Assembly: GCA_045644545.1 (NCBI GenBank)
Contig: JAZRHC010000004.1
Coordinates: 1-64,000 of the forward strand
Origin: Scatosoma sp045644545
GTDB taxonomy: Bacteria > Bacillota > Clostridia > Christensenellales > Borkfalkiaceae
DNA: 64,000 nt
Direction: 5' to 3'
Position numbers and translations under genes: made by a program. Below the pieces are notes generated by a model, which was not told the origin of the DNA, did not search any database, and saw nothing but the letters and a program-made list of their open reading frames with translations. This document shows, piece by piece, positions 1 to 9,273 of the stretch. Position 1 is the stretch's first letter. Each line of letters starts with the position of its first letter.

Positions 1-56
1 TAAACTGCGCTGAGTTTGAATTCTTTTGTATAGTGTTTACATTGTCCTTTGGGCAT
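1..56 (-). CDS. IS3-like transposase OrfA, N-terminus only (runs off the window)
   Basis: Only the first 18 codons are inside the window, reading MPKGQCKHYTKEFKLSAV. The YTKEFKLSAV segment resembles the opening of the helix-turn-helix OrfA proteins of IS3/IS911-type insertion sequences. The start is supported by a GGAGGAG ribosome site at 63-69 and by a promoter immediately upstream. The rest of the element lies to the left, so its integrity cannot be judged. Another HTH_Tnp_1-type protein is possible. Confidence 0.55.
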   Translation of the reverse strand, partial: MPKGQCKHYTKEFKLSAV

Positions 57-77
57 AAAAGTCTCCTCCGTATTTCT

Positions 78-106
78 ATTATACTTGTCATTTGACTTTT
101 TGTCCA
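78..106 (-). promoter_or_regulatory. Sigma-A promoter of the edge transposase
   Basis: On the minus strand TGGACA (106-101) is followed after 17 bases by a perfect TATAAT (83-78), and then by the transposase ribosome site. Confidence 0.65.
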
Positions 107-125
107 ATTATTTTATACCACTTTC

Positions 126-141
126 CTTCGCTCAGAATGAC
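126..141. repeat. Copy of a dispersed repeat core (CTTCGCTCAGAATGAC)
   Basis: The 16-base core CTTCGCTCAGAATGAC recurs at 40392-40407 and 40526-40541, and its start is found inverted at 40465-40475. It sits between the IS end and the next operon. Such sequences are common small intergenic repeats; no coding role is visible. Confidence 0.6.
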
Positions 142-200
142 AGAAAAATCGTTTCTTCGTATTTTTTCAATGCATTATGTCGATTCAAGCATAAAAATTC

Positions 201-229
201 TTGACAAATAATGAAAATAAGTATAAAAT
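201..229 (+). promoter_or_regulatory. Sigma-A promoter of the protease/Opp operon
   Basis: A perfect TTGACA (201-206) stands 17 bases before TAAAAT (224-229). Transcription would start near 236, giving a leader of about 90 bases before the protease start at 327. No other promoter of this quality was seen before 16858, so it probably drives the whole operon. Confidence 0.7.
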
Positions 230-326
230 AAAAGAGAATGTAAAATAGGCTTTAAATGCCCAAGTGCGGAAAAACGGAGAAAAAACCGTTTCTTTTCGCA
301 GTTTTTTCGTGAAAAACGGAGGTATT

Positions 327-3300
327 ATGAGAAAATCTATTAAACGTATTTTATGTTCGGCAATGGCGTTGACGATGACTTCGTCGCTTTTGCTCGAACA
401 TAACTTGCGGATCAGCGCGGGCGCGGACAAGTCGAGCGGAAACGCCGTTTCCGAGCGCGACGTGTTATTTACGGACGTCACCCGTGAAATGGACGGTACG
501 TCCGTCGTGACGGAAAACTTCAATTCGTCGGTTATGGAAGTAGGGGAAACCACCGCCGCGTATGAAAAAAGAACGGTCGTGGTCACTCTCGAAGGGGAGT
601 CACTGTTGGCGAAGGCGAAGGGAGAGAACGTAACCGACTACATAGCGTCCTGGGCGGGACAGCGCGAAGCGGATAAGATCAGAACGGCGCAGAATTCTTT
701 CCTGTCGCGGCTGTCGCACGCGGGGATCGATTACGATATCGAGTATAGATACAACACGGTTACCAACGCGCTGGCGTTGGAAATGAACACGCGCTACGTA
801 TCCGAGATCAAGGAAATGACGGGCGTGGAGAGCGTGGTGATCGCGAATACTTATTTAGCGCCCGAAACGGCGACCGAATATTCCGCGACTTCCGCTCAGC
901 TCAACGAAACCAGCGTATATAAGACGGGTATCTACAACACGACGGGCTACGAGCAGTATAGTAACGGTATGGTCGTGGCGGTGCTCGACACGGGGCTTGA
1001 CTACACGCACGAGGCGTTCCAAACGACGCCGTCCAAGCTTGGGCTTACGGCGACGCAAGTCAACGATAAGCTGACCGCGGATCAATTTGCGGCGGAAACC
1101 AAGTCGGGCAAAGCGCTGACGGCGAACGACGTGTACGTGAGCGACAAGGTGCCGTTTGCGTACGACTACGCGGACGACGATACGGACGTATATCCGTCCT
1201 ATTCCAATCACGGTACGCACGTGGCGGGGATTATTGCGGGGCAAGCGGATAGCTACACGAATAAGGACGGCGAGATCGAAACGTACGAGGAAGGGGATAT
1301 TCTTCCCGCGGGCGCGGCGATCGGCGACGAAGTGCCCTTTATCGGGTCTGCGCCGCACGCACAGCTCGTCATCTGTAAGGTATTTACGGACGATTTATAC
1401 GACGAAGATATAGGCGGGGCGGTCGCAGAGGATATTCTCGCGGCGCTTGAAGACTGCGTGCGACTCGGCGTTGACGTTATCAATATGAGTTTGGGCACGT
1501 CCGCGGGCTTTGCGACGACGGACGACGGCGACGACGAGGGCGAAATGCTCAATCGCGTTTATAACAGTATTCAAACGGCGGGGATTTCCTTGCTTTGCGC
1601 GGCGAGCAACGATTACAGCTCGGGCTACGGCGGGAATTTCGGTACTAACCTTGCTTCTAATCCCGATTCGGGGACGATCGGTTCGCCCGGTACGTACGCT
1701 TCCGCAATGGCGGTCGCGAGTATCAGCGGTCAGCAGTCGAGATACGTGCTGGCAAACAAGGGTACGGAGCACGAAACGGCGGTATTTTACGACGAAGCCA
1801 GCGACGAGAACTCCAATCCTTTGGATTTTGCCACGGGGATTTTAGGCGGGGCTACCAAAAAGGAATTTAAGTACGTGGTCGTGCCCGGCGTGGGCTTGCG
1901 CTCGGACTATTCCACGCGCGTGAGAAATTTATTAAAAGACGAAAGCACGCCGTATATCGCGCTCGTTAAGCGCGGCGACAACACCTTCGAGGAAAAGGTG
2001 AAAATCGCTATGGATATGGGGGCGGAAGCGATTATCGTTTATAATAACGTTGCGGGTAAGATCCGTATGAACCTCGGGGAAGTGGACGATCCTATCCCCG
2101 CGATTTCCATTGATATGGAAGCAGGGGAGGCGTTAAAGACGGCGGCGAAGGCTTCCGATAACGGCATTACGGGCGTGATCGAGGTGGATTCTCTCAACTA
2201 TCTCGCAGGACCGTTTATGAGCGACTTCTCCTCGTGGGGACCTACGCCAGACTTGAAGTTAAAGCCCGAGATTACTGCGCACGGCGGGGAAATCACCTCC
2301 ACCGTTCCCGGCGGCTACGACGAACAGAGCGGTACGAGTATGGCGACGCCGAATATGGCGGGCTTTACCGCGATCGTAAGAAATTATATTCAAACGGAGC
2401 ACGCGGAGCTCGTTAAAACGGACGGACAGATCGATCCCGTGAAGGTGACCAGACTCGTCAATCAGCTGATGATGAGTACGGCGACGACGGCGTACGACGA
2501 GGATCACCTTGCCTATTCGCCCAGAAAGCAGGGCGCAGGACTCGCGAGCTTGGATAGCTTTATCGAGTCGAGTGCGTATTTGTCAACGGGGGTAGAGGAA
2601 AACGATTACCGCCCGAAGATCGAGCTGTACGACGATCCCGAACGGACGGGGGAATATACCCTTGAATTCAAGGTGACCAACTTCGGCGCGGAGAGCTTGA
2701 CCTTCTCCACGAAGTCGCTCGTGATGACGGAAACCATTTCCATCGACAAGCTTGCGGTCGCGGAGCAGGCGCATCTGCTCGACGGCGCTCCCGTTTGGAA
2801 GGTCGGCGGGCAAACGGTTGCCGAAAACGGCACGTTTACCGTAGCCAAGGGAGAAACGAAGGATATCGTCGTTACGCTGACTTTAACGGAAGAAGATAAA
2901 AAATATATCGAGGAACGGTTCGTTAACGGTATGTACGTCGAGGGCTTTATGAAGCTCGTGTCGGTAAAGGCAGACGATTGCGAGGATTGCACCGTGGACG
3001 CACAATGCGCGCAATGCAAACAATGCGATTTGACGATCCCCTTCCTCGCCTTCTACGGCGACTGGACGGACGCGCCGATGCTCGACTATACGGTGTTCGA
3101 TATCTCCGAGTCGCAACAGGATAACCCGAGCGACGAGAACAAGCAGCTCAAAGAAAGAGTGTGGGCGACGCAGGCGTTCACGTCCTATAATCAAGAAAAA
3201 TACATTCTGCCGATGGGTAGCTTTATGTATTTGCAGGACGAAGACGATACGCCTATGTATACGCTCGAAGAATATTGCTCGGTGTCGAGATACGACGAGT

Positions 3301-6300
3301 ATTACGGCGAGGGCAACGCGGAAAACTATCTGACCTCCAACCGTATCCAAGCGGTATACGCGGGGCTGTTCCGCAACGCCAGAAAGGTGGAATACAGACT
3401 GTACGACGCGGCGACGGGCGAGATCATTATGGAAGATACCATCAACCGCGTCGGAAAGGCGTACGCAGGCGGCGGTCAAACCGTACCCGCGAACGTGTCG
3501 CTTAAAATGTATCCCGACGATTACGAGCTCGTCAACAACGGGCAATATACGATGGAATTCGATTTCTATCAGGATTACGGCGACGTATCCGCGCAGGTCG
3601 TTTCCGAAGGGAATACCTTTAAATTCTCCTTCTACGTCGACTACGACGCGCCCGTTCTGGAAAATGTAAAGATCACCTATCAGGACTATAAAGAAGGAAA
3701 TCAGGACAAACAGCGTATTTATCTCAATCTCGACGTGTACGATAACCACTACGCGCAGTCCGTGATGCTTTGCTACGTCGATAAAGACGATCTTGGAAAA
3801 GAAAATATTTTAAAGCTTGCGACGGATTATATCACGCCCGTCCGTAAGCCCAACAAGAACGGTACGACGAGCGTGCAGATCGAGATCACGGATATCTACG
3901 AGCTGTATAAGGATTCCTTATATATCCAACTCGACGACTACGCGCTCAACAACGTAATTTATAAGCTGAATCTTGCCGAAGCGAACAGAGCGCCTTTGCC
4001 CGAGACCTTCGAGCTGGCGGAAGGAGAGGACGAGATCAAGCTCGGCGTATACGAAACGCATAAAGTCGGACTCGTTTATGACGGCAACGCCAACCTTTCC
4101 AACTTCGAATGGAATTCCACGAATCCGACGGTCGCGAAAGTGAAAAACGGCGAGATCGTGGGCTTGAAAGCGGGGACGGCAAAGATCCGCGTTTATAACG
4201 GTAAACAATCTAAGATGATCGACGTGACGGTCGTGGAAAGCACGAAAACGCTTTCGCCGTATCCGTCCGTGTCTTTCGGGCTCGTGCAAAAGGATATCCT
4301 CTCGCTCGCAAAAGCGGAAGGGACGGTGACGGTCAGCCCCGGTAAAGATTTCAAGCTGGATATTATCACCGAGCCTTGGTATTACGATCTTGAAAAGATG
4401 GGCATTACCTTCGAGTGGAGCTCGCTCAATCCCGAGGTGGCGACCGTCGATCAAAACGGCAACGTCCACACGATCAAAGAGGGAATGGCGAGTATTTCGG
4501 CGAAGATCGTGAAGAACGGACAGGCGACCAACTACGGAACTGGTGTGGAGCTCGACGTGCAGGACGAATTCACAGTTAGCAATTTCACGCTCACCGATTA
4601 TAACGGCGACGGCGGAACCGTCGTGATTCCGACCGATAAGAACATTATGTATATCGGGGAAAAGGCGTTCGAGAATAATACGAATATCAAAAAGATCGTC
4701 ATTCCCGAAACGGTGGTACAAATACAGGAATACGCGTTTAGAGGCTGTACGGCGCTCGAAGAAGTGTATTTCGTTTCTGAAAACAAAAACGATATTCCAA
4801 CGGCGAAGCTCTCGATGATCTATCAGTATGCGTTTGCGGAATGTCCGAAACTGAAAAAACTCGATTTCAGCAACACCAAAACCTTTACGGTCGCGCATTA
4901 CGCGTTCTACGACTGCGAGTCTCTCGAAACGATCGTGGCGATGGATAATATCGGTACGACGCACGACTATGCGTTTATGGGCTGTTCCTCCCTTGGAAGC
5001 ATCGATCTTACGGGCTTGCATATGAGCGGTAGAAACGTGTTCAGTGGCTGCTCGTCCCTTAAAAGCGTGGTTACGGGGCCGTTTACGGCGATCGGCGAAA
5101 ATATGTTCTCCGACGCGACGGCGTACGTGGAAAACGCTTCGGGCGTGACGGTGGCGGTCAATCTGCCCGCGTGTACTTCGCTTGAATCGATAACTTTGAA
5201 TACTTCGAAGATCGGCGTGGGGGCGTTTAGAAATTGTACGGGATTGATCGGCGTTACGATCAACGACACGGATACGGGCGCGGATATCGGCGCGAACGCG
5301 TTTGAGAACTGCTCGAAGCTTACCGCCTTGACCGTGAACGGCAAGGTCCGCACGATCGGCGACAGGGCGTTTGCGAATACCAACCTTTCGGGGAAATTCA
5401 CTTTGCCCGTCGGCTTGCAGAGCCTTGGCGGAAACTTTCTCTCTGGCTCGAAGGTGACGGAGATCGAGCTTTGCGACGAAGTGGATATTTCTTCGATCAC
5501 GCTCACGGGTATCCCGTTTGCAAGCCTCACCGTTTCCGTCGCGGCGGATTCGGAGGCGTATGCCGTTCAAAACGGCGTGATTTATAATAAGAATATGACG
5601 AAAGCTCTCCTTGCGACCAAGGACGCCGTCGGGGCGATAGAGTTGCCGTCAACCGTCGAGGAGATCGCGGCGCACGCGTTTGCGGGCAGTTTGATCAACT
5701 CGATCAAGCTCGCAGACGCGACCTCGAAGATCGGCGAAGGCGCGTTCAAAAATTCCGCGCTTACGAGTATCGATTTCGGCAAGAGCAACGTAAAAAATAT
5801 AGAGAAAAGCGTTTTTGAAGGGAGTAGGATTTCTTCCGTTTCGCTTCCAGAGGCGGTGAAGAGCGTTGGGGATTACGCTTTCAAGAATACGCCGTTGACG
5901 GCGTTTGCGAACGATTCGGGTTCGGTAGATACCCTTGGGAACGGGGTATTCAGCGGTTGCGAGTCTTTAACGACGGTCGCGCTTCCTTCGGGGATCAAAT
6001 CGATCGGAAACGGAGTGTTTGAAAACTGTATCGCGCTGACGAGCGTTACCCTGCCCGCGTTGACGAAAATAGGGGCGGCTACCTTCTCGGGAGCGACGGC
6101 GCTCCAAACGGTGGTATTCGATCAAAACGCGGAAACGATTGGAGAAAGAACGTTTATGCGTACGCCCGTGAAGAGCGTAACTCTTCCCGCAGGCGTGAGC
6201 GAGTTGCCCGCCTACGCGTTTGCTTATTGTGAGGCGATCGAGAGCGTCGATTTAAAGGACGTGACGGAGATCGGCGAAGGCGCGTTTTATCAGGCTACCA

Positions 6301-7799
6301 AGCTGAAAACGGTGACGGGGCTTGAAGACGTGACGAAGATCGGCGCGAACGCGTTCTACGGTTGTAACGGCTTGACGGCGCTCAACCTTGAGGCGGCGAC
6401 GGAGATCGGCGCGATGGCGTTTGCGATCGAAAACGGCGCGGCGTATACGAGCGTAGCGATTCCGAACGCGGTGAATATCGGCAATCTCGCCTTCTACGGC
6501 GGCGGAATGAGCGCGGTGGAGATCGACTCGAAGGTCAAGACGATCGGTTACGGCGCGTTCTCCGCGGCAAGCAAGCTCACTTCGATCACCGTGAAGAACA
6601 ACGCGGCGTTTATCGTGGAGAACGGCGGTTTATATCGCGTGATCAAAAAAGCAGAGAGCGCGGCGGAAACGGATACTTACGAATTGATCGTGTATCCCGC
6701 GGCGTTGAAAGCGGCGGAAACGGACGGCGAAGCGGTCTATAAAATCAAAGAAGGCACGGTGAGGATTGCGGCGTACGCAATGAGAGAGTTAAACGACGGC
6801 GTTATCGACCACGTGGTGTTGCCGTACAGCGTGAAAGCGATCGGCGACGGCGCGTTCTATCAGAGCGGTATTTTGGAATACACCTCCGAAGCAATCAACG
6901 CACCCGTTTTGGAAACCTTTTATAGCTACGAAATTTTTAAGTATATCGAAAATAGCGCAATCAGCCCGACGGAAAATGCGTACAGAGGATTCTACTACGC
7001 GAACTTCAACGAATTGTTTATCAATTATACGGCGTATAACGCGGGAGAGAAACCAGCGGTTCTCACTCTTAACTATCCCCAAAACGGCAAGGGCTACGAT
7101 TCGTACGTATACGAAACGTATTTCGGCACTCGTAGCACGAGCGGCGTTTTGATGGAAGATACCCCCCGTGAAGCGAAGGCTTTGATAGAGTCCTTCGAAT
7201 CGGTCGCGACCGTGGAAAGCTGGTTGAGTCTTGCAAAGACGGACGAGAACAAAGCGATGGTCGAGAATTTCTCCGAAAGCGTGAAACGGGCGCACGGGCT
7301 GTTGAATTCCGTGACTAACGAAACGCAGCTCGCCTTTATCGGTCAAGAAAATATCGACAGACTTTCGGCTGTGGAAGCGGCGCTTCGCGACGTCAAAGCG
7401 TACTTTGGCATCAGCTTGACGGTAACGGGGCTGAGCTTGCAGGAAGGCTCGTATAAATCCGTTTATGCGGTCGGCGAAACCTTCGATATGACGGGGATCG
7501 TGATCGTCGCGACCTACGACGACTATTCGACGGAGGTCGTACCTGCGGAAGAGCTTACGCTCGTGACGACGAGAGCGTTGACCGAAAACGACAGGCGCGT
7601 GTATATTGAAGCCTACGGCGAGGAAGTCGGCGCGCCCGTTACGGTGACGGCGACGGGCGAAGGACAGCCCGATCCCGCCCCCGATAAAGGCGGAAGCAAG
7701 AAGGACGAGGGCTGTGGAAGCGTGGCTTCGGTCGGCGCGATCTGCGCGCTCGTGGCGCTTGGCGGCGTGACGATGGCATTTAAAAAACGTGAGGACTAA
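327..7799 (+). CDS. Giant cell-surface subtilisin-family (S8) protease with PA, Ig-like and BspA leucine-rich repeat domains
   Basis: This 2490-aa exported serine endopeptidase is expected to cut extracellular proteins. The start at 327 is chosen because GGAGG (318-322) precedes it and a signal peptide follows (MRKSIKRI, then a hydrophobic stretch); the in-frame ATG at 264 has neither. A prodomain-like region spans about 83-178. The catalytic domain runs about 212-738 with Asp221 (VLDTGLD), His295 (NHGTHVAG) and Ser671 (GTSMATP), and a PA domain is inserted at about 510-612, as in C5a-peptidase/lactocepin types. Then come an Fn3-like part, a Cys-rich patch near 890, two BIG2-like domains (about 1235-1412), a long BspA-type LRR_5 array (about 1415-2185, motif IGEGAF/IGANAF), another Ig-like domain (about 2365-2445), and a C-terminal tail GCGS-hydrophobic-KKRED. 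It is first gene of the peptide-uptake operon. Function is secure; the natural substrate is unknown. Confidence 0.93.
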   Translation: MRKSIKRILCSAMALTMTSSLLLEHNLRISAGADKSSGNAVSERDVLFTDVTREMDGTSVVTENFNSSVMEVGETTAAYEKRTVVVTLEGESLLAKAKGENVTDYIASWAGQREADKIRTAQNSFLSRLSHAGIDYDIEYRYNTVTNALALEMNTRYVSEIKEMTGVESVVIANTYLAPETATEYSATSAQLNETSVYKTGIYNTTGYEQYSNGMVVAVLDTGLDYTHEAFQTTPSKLGLTATQVNDKLTADQFAAETKSGKALTANDVYVSDKVPFAYDYADDDTDVYPSYSNHGTHVAGIIAGQADSYTNKDGEIETYEEGDILPAGAAIGDEVPFIGSAPHAQLVICKVFTDDLYDEDIGGAVAEDILAALEDCVRLGVDVINMSLGTSAGFATTDDGDDEGEMLNRVYNSIQTAGISLLCAASNDYSSGYGGNFGTNLASNPDSGTIGSPGTYASAMAVASISGQQSRYVLANKGTEHETAVFYDEASDENSNPLDFATGILGGATKKEFKYVVVPGVGLRSDYSTRVRNLLKDESTPYIALVKRGDNTFEEKVKIAMDMGAEAIIVYNNVAGKIRMNLGEVDDPIPAISIDMEAGEALKTAAKASDNGITGVIEVDSLNYLAGPFMSDFSSWGPTPDLKLKPEITAHGGEITSTVPGGYDEQSGTSMATPNMAGFTAIVRNYIQTEHAELVKTDGQIDPVKVTRLVNQLMMSTATTAYDEDHLAYSPRKQGAGLASLDSFIESSAYLSTGVEENDYRPKIELYDDPERTGEYTLEFKVTNFGAESLTFSTKSLVMTETISIDKLAVAEQAHLLDGAPVWKVGGQTVAENGTFTVAKGETKDIVVTLTLTEEDKKYIEERFVNGMYVEGFMKLVSVKADDCEDCTVDAQCAQCKQCDLTIPFLAFYGDWTDAPMLDYTVFDISESQQDNPSDENKQLKERVWATQAFTSYNQEKYILPMGSFMYLQDEDDTPMYTLEEYCSVSRYDEYYGEGNAENYLTSNRIQAVYAGLFRNARKVEYRLYDAATGEIIMEDTINRVGKAYAGGGQTVPANVSLKMYPDDYELVNNGQYTMEFDFYQDYGDVSAQVVSEGNTFKFSFYVDYDAPVLENVKITYQDYKEGNQDKQRIYLNLDVYDNHYAQSVMLCYVDKDDLGKENILKLATDYITPVRKPNKNGTTSVQIEITDIYELYKDSLYIQLDDYALNNVIYKLNLAEANRAPLPETFELAEGEDEIKLGVYETHKVGLVYDGNANLSNFEWNSTNPTVAKVKNGEIVGLKAGTAKIRVYNGKQSKMIDVTVVESTKTLSPYPSVSFGLVQKDILSLAKAEGTVTVSPGKDFKLDIITEPWYYDLEKMGITFEWSSLNPEVATVDQNGNVHTIKEGMASISAKIVKNGQATNYGTGVELDVQDEFTVSNFTLTDYNGDGGTVVIPTDKNIMYIGEKAFENNTNIKKIVIPETVVQIQEYAFRGCTALEEVYFVSENKNDIPTAKLSMIYQYAFAECPKLKKLDFSNTKTFTVAHYAFYDCESLETIVAMDNIGTTHDYAFMGCSSLGSIDLTGLHMSGRNVFSGCSSLKSVVTGPFTAIGENMFSDATAYVENASGVTVAVNLPACTSLESITLNTSKIGVGAFRNCTGLIGVTINDTDTGADIGANAFENCSKLTALTVNGKVRTIGDRAFANTNLSGKFTLPVGLQSLGGNFLSGSKVTEIELCDEVDISSITLTGIPFASLTVSVAADSEAYAVQNGVIYNKNMTKALLATKDAVGAIELPSTVEEIAAHAFAGSLINSIKLADATSKIGEGAFKNSALTSIDFGKSNVKNIEKSVFEGSRISSVSLPEAVKSVGDYAFKNTPLTAFANDSGSVDTLGNGVFSGCESLTTVALPSGIKSIGNGVFENCIALTSVTLPALTKIGAATFSGATALQTVVFDQNAETIGERTFMRTPVKSVTLPAGVSELPAYAFAYCEAIESVDLKDVTEIGEGAFYQATKLKTVTGLEDVTKIGANAFYGCNGLTALNLEAATEIGAMAFAIENGAAYTSVAIPNAVNIGNLAFYGGGMSAVEIDSKVKTIGYGAFSAASKLTSITVKNNAAFIVENGGLYRVIKKAESAAETDTYELIVYPAALKAAETDGEAVYKIKEGTVRIAAYAMRELNDGVIDHVVLPYSVKAIGDGAFYQSGILEYTSEAINAPVLETFYSYEIFKYIENSAISPTENAYRGFYYANFNELFINYTAYNAGEKPAVLTLNYPQNGKGYDSYVYETYFGTRSTSGVLMEDTPREAKALIESFESVATVESWLSLAKTDENKAMVENFSESVKRAHGLLNSVTNETQLAFIGQENIDRLSAVEAALRDVKAYFGISLTVTGLSLQEGSYKSVYAVGETFDMTGIVIVATYDDYSTEVVPAEELTLVTTRALTENDRRVYIEAYGEEVGAPVTVTATGEGQPDPAPDKGGSKKDEGCGSVASVGAICALVALGGVTMAFKKRED

Positions 7800-7812
7800 A
7801 GAGGAAGACGAA

Positions 7813-9246
7813 ATGAAAAAATCTCTTAAACTCAAATTGATAACTTTATTGGCGTTAGTCGCGTCGTTATTCATTCTCGCGGGGTGTTCGCTCGGCTATA
7901 CGGTCGACGAATTCACCGCGCAGAACAAGCTCGTTGCGCGGATCAGCTATTATGCGAACGGCGGCGCGTTTAACGGCGTGGCGACGAACGCGGAAAAACC
8001 GAGAGAGTTGTATTTCAAAGAAGGACAGAAGGCGCTTTGCGTGTTGGACGACGAGGCGAAAGAGTCTGATCTTTCGGAAAAGCCGAATCTCAATAAGCCG
8101 AGTATTTTCAGCGGATCGCTTACGATCGCGAGGAAAGACTATATCCTCGATAACTGGTATCTCGTGGATCTCGACGAGGAAGGAAATCCTAAGTACGACG
8201 AGGAAACGGGCGATCTGCTCGTGACGGACGAACTCTTTGATTTTAACGTGACGGTGTTGCAGAAGGGCGATCACTACCATATCGCGGCGAAGTGGACGGT
8301 AGTGCAAAAGCTCGACGTATACGTTTCCTGCGAGGAAGGCTTGGAGATCCCCGCGCTTGACGGGCAGGGAAAGCCTGAGCTCGACGAAGAGGGAAATCCC
8401 GTCGTTTACAAAAACGGCGATTATCTGCGCTCGTATAATTATTACTACGACGCGATCACGCGCAAGATGGTGGCGAAACCCATTACTAATCTGCCGTTAT
8501 TGACGGCGGTGGAAACGGCAACGTTCGTGGAATTCTACGACGTGGCGACGGGCGGTACGCAGGAAAATATCGTTTCGTGGCCCGTGGAGATGCCCGAAAA
8601 TCCCGAAAAAGACGCGGAGGGAAATCCGATCAATCAAAAAATCTATATGACCTTCCTCAAAGACGAATGGAATATCGTGAAGGACGCGGAAAGCGCGACG
8701 GCGATCTTCTCGAACCCCGCGAAGAATCACTACGTAATCAAAGATATCGACTGCGCGGGAAGCAACGCGGCGGCGAAACCCGTGAGCACGAACCGTACGT
8801 TCAGCGGAAGCGTGATCGGGAACGGATACACCCTTTCGAATATGAAGGTGGTCAGTCCTGGTACGAGCGGGCAGATCAGCACGAATTTTGGGGACGTTTC
8901 CCTGTTTGGCGAGATCGGGGCAACCGCGAAGATTGAAAATATCACCTTTAAAGATTTGGCGGTTTCTTATAAAACGGCGATCAGCGTGCAGACGCAGATT
9001 CATTATTTCTGTACGGAGATCAAAGAGGGGGCGACGCTCAACGCAGTTAAAATCGACGGCGGCTCGATGACGCTTGATCTTGCGAGGGATACGGAAATCA
9101 CCAACCTGCAAGGGGAGGGGGAAGGCTTCCTTGATCGATGCTATATCTTCGGAGGAGAAGGCACGGACGAGGCGTTCCTTGCAAAATATGCGGGCGTTAC
9201 GGTTGTGACGAAGCCGAGCTTACCCGTGGAAGGCGATATAGAATAA
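7813..9246 (+). CDS. Secreted lipoprotein, beta-rich, function unknown
   Basis: The 477-aa product has a signal peptide ending in the lipobox LAGC (Cys25), so it should be lipid-anchored on the outer face of the membrane. The start at 7813 begins the signal peptide (MKKSLKLKL) and has AAGAGGAAG upstream; an ATG at 7789 would overlap the protease gene and delay the signal sequence. The rest has no catalytic motif. Its C-terminal part (FSGSVIGNGYTLSNMKV, LFGEIGATAKIENITF) resembles the GLUG/beta-helix segments also seen in the 16934-20947 lipoprotein. It lies 13 bases after the protease and 27 before the peptide-binding protein, so it is probably an accessory surface component of the same uptake system. 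Confidence 0.75.
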   Translation: MKKSLKLKLITLLALVASLFILAGCSLGYTVDEFTAQNKLVARISYYANGGAFNGVATNAEKPRELYFKEGQKALCVLDDEAKESDLSEKPNLNKPSIFSGSLTIARKDYILDNWYLVDLDEEGNPKYDEETGDLLVTDELFDFNVTVLQKGDHYHIAAKWTVVQKLDVYVSCEEGLEIPALDGQGKPELDEEGNPVVYKNGDYLRSYNYYYDAITRKMVAKPITNLPLLTAVETATFVEFYDVATGGTQENIVSWPVEMPENPEKDAEGNPINQKIYMTFLKDEWNIVKDAESATAIFSNPAKNHYVIKDIDCAGSNAAAKPVSTNRTFSGSVIGNGYTLSNMKVVSPGTSGQISTNFGDVSLFGEIGATAKIENITFKDLAVSYKTAISVQTQIHYFCTEIKEGATLNAVKIDGGSMTLDLARDTEITNLQGEGEGFLDRCYIFGGEGTDEAFLAKYAGVTVVTKPSLPVEGDIE

Positions 9247-9273
9247 TTTAGAAAACAAATGGAGGACACATAT

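Noticed and set aside
3918..5570. Long minus-strand open frames inside the protease gene and similar ones at 18665-20299 (+) and 24124-26031 (+)
   Set aside because: They mirror real genes in the opposite strand, lack ribosome sites, and encode Arg/His-rich sequence without motifs, as expected from the codon bias of the true genes.
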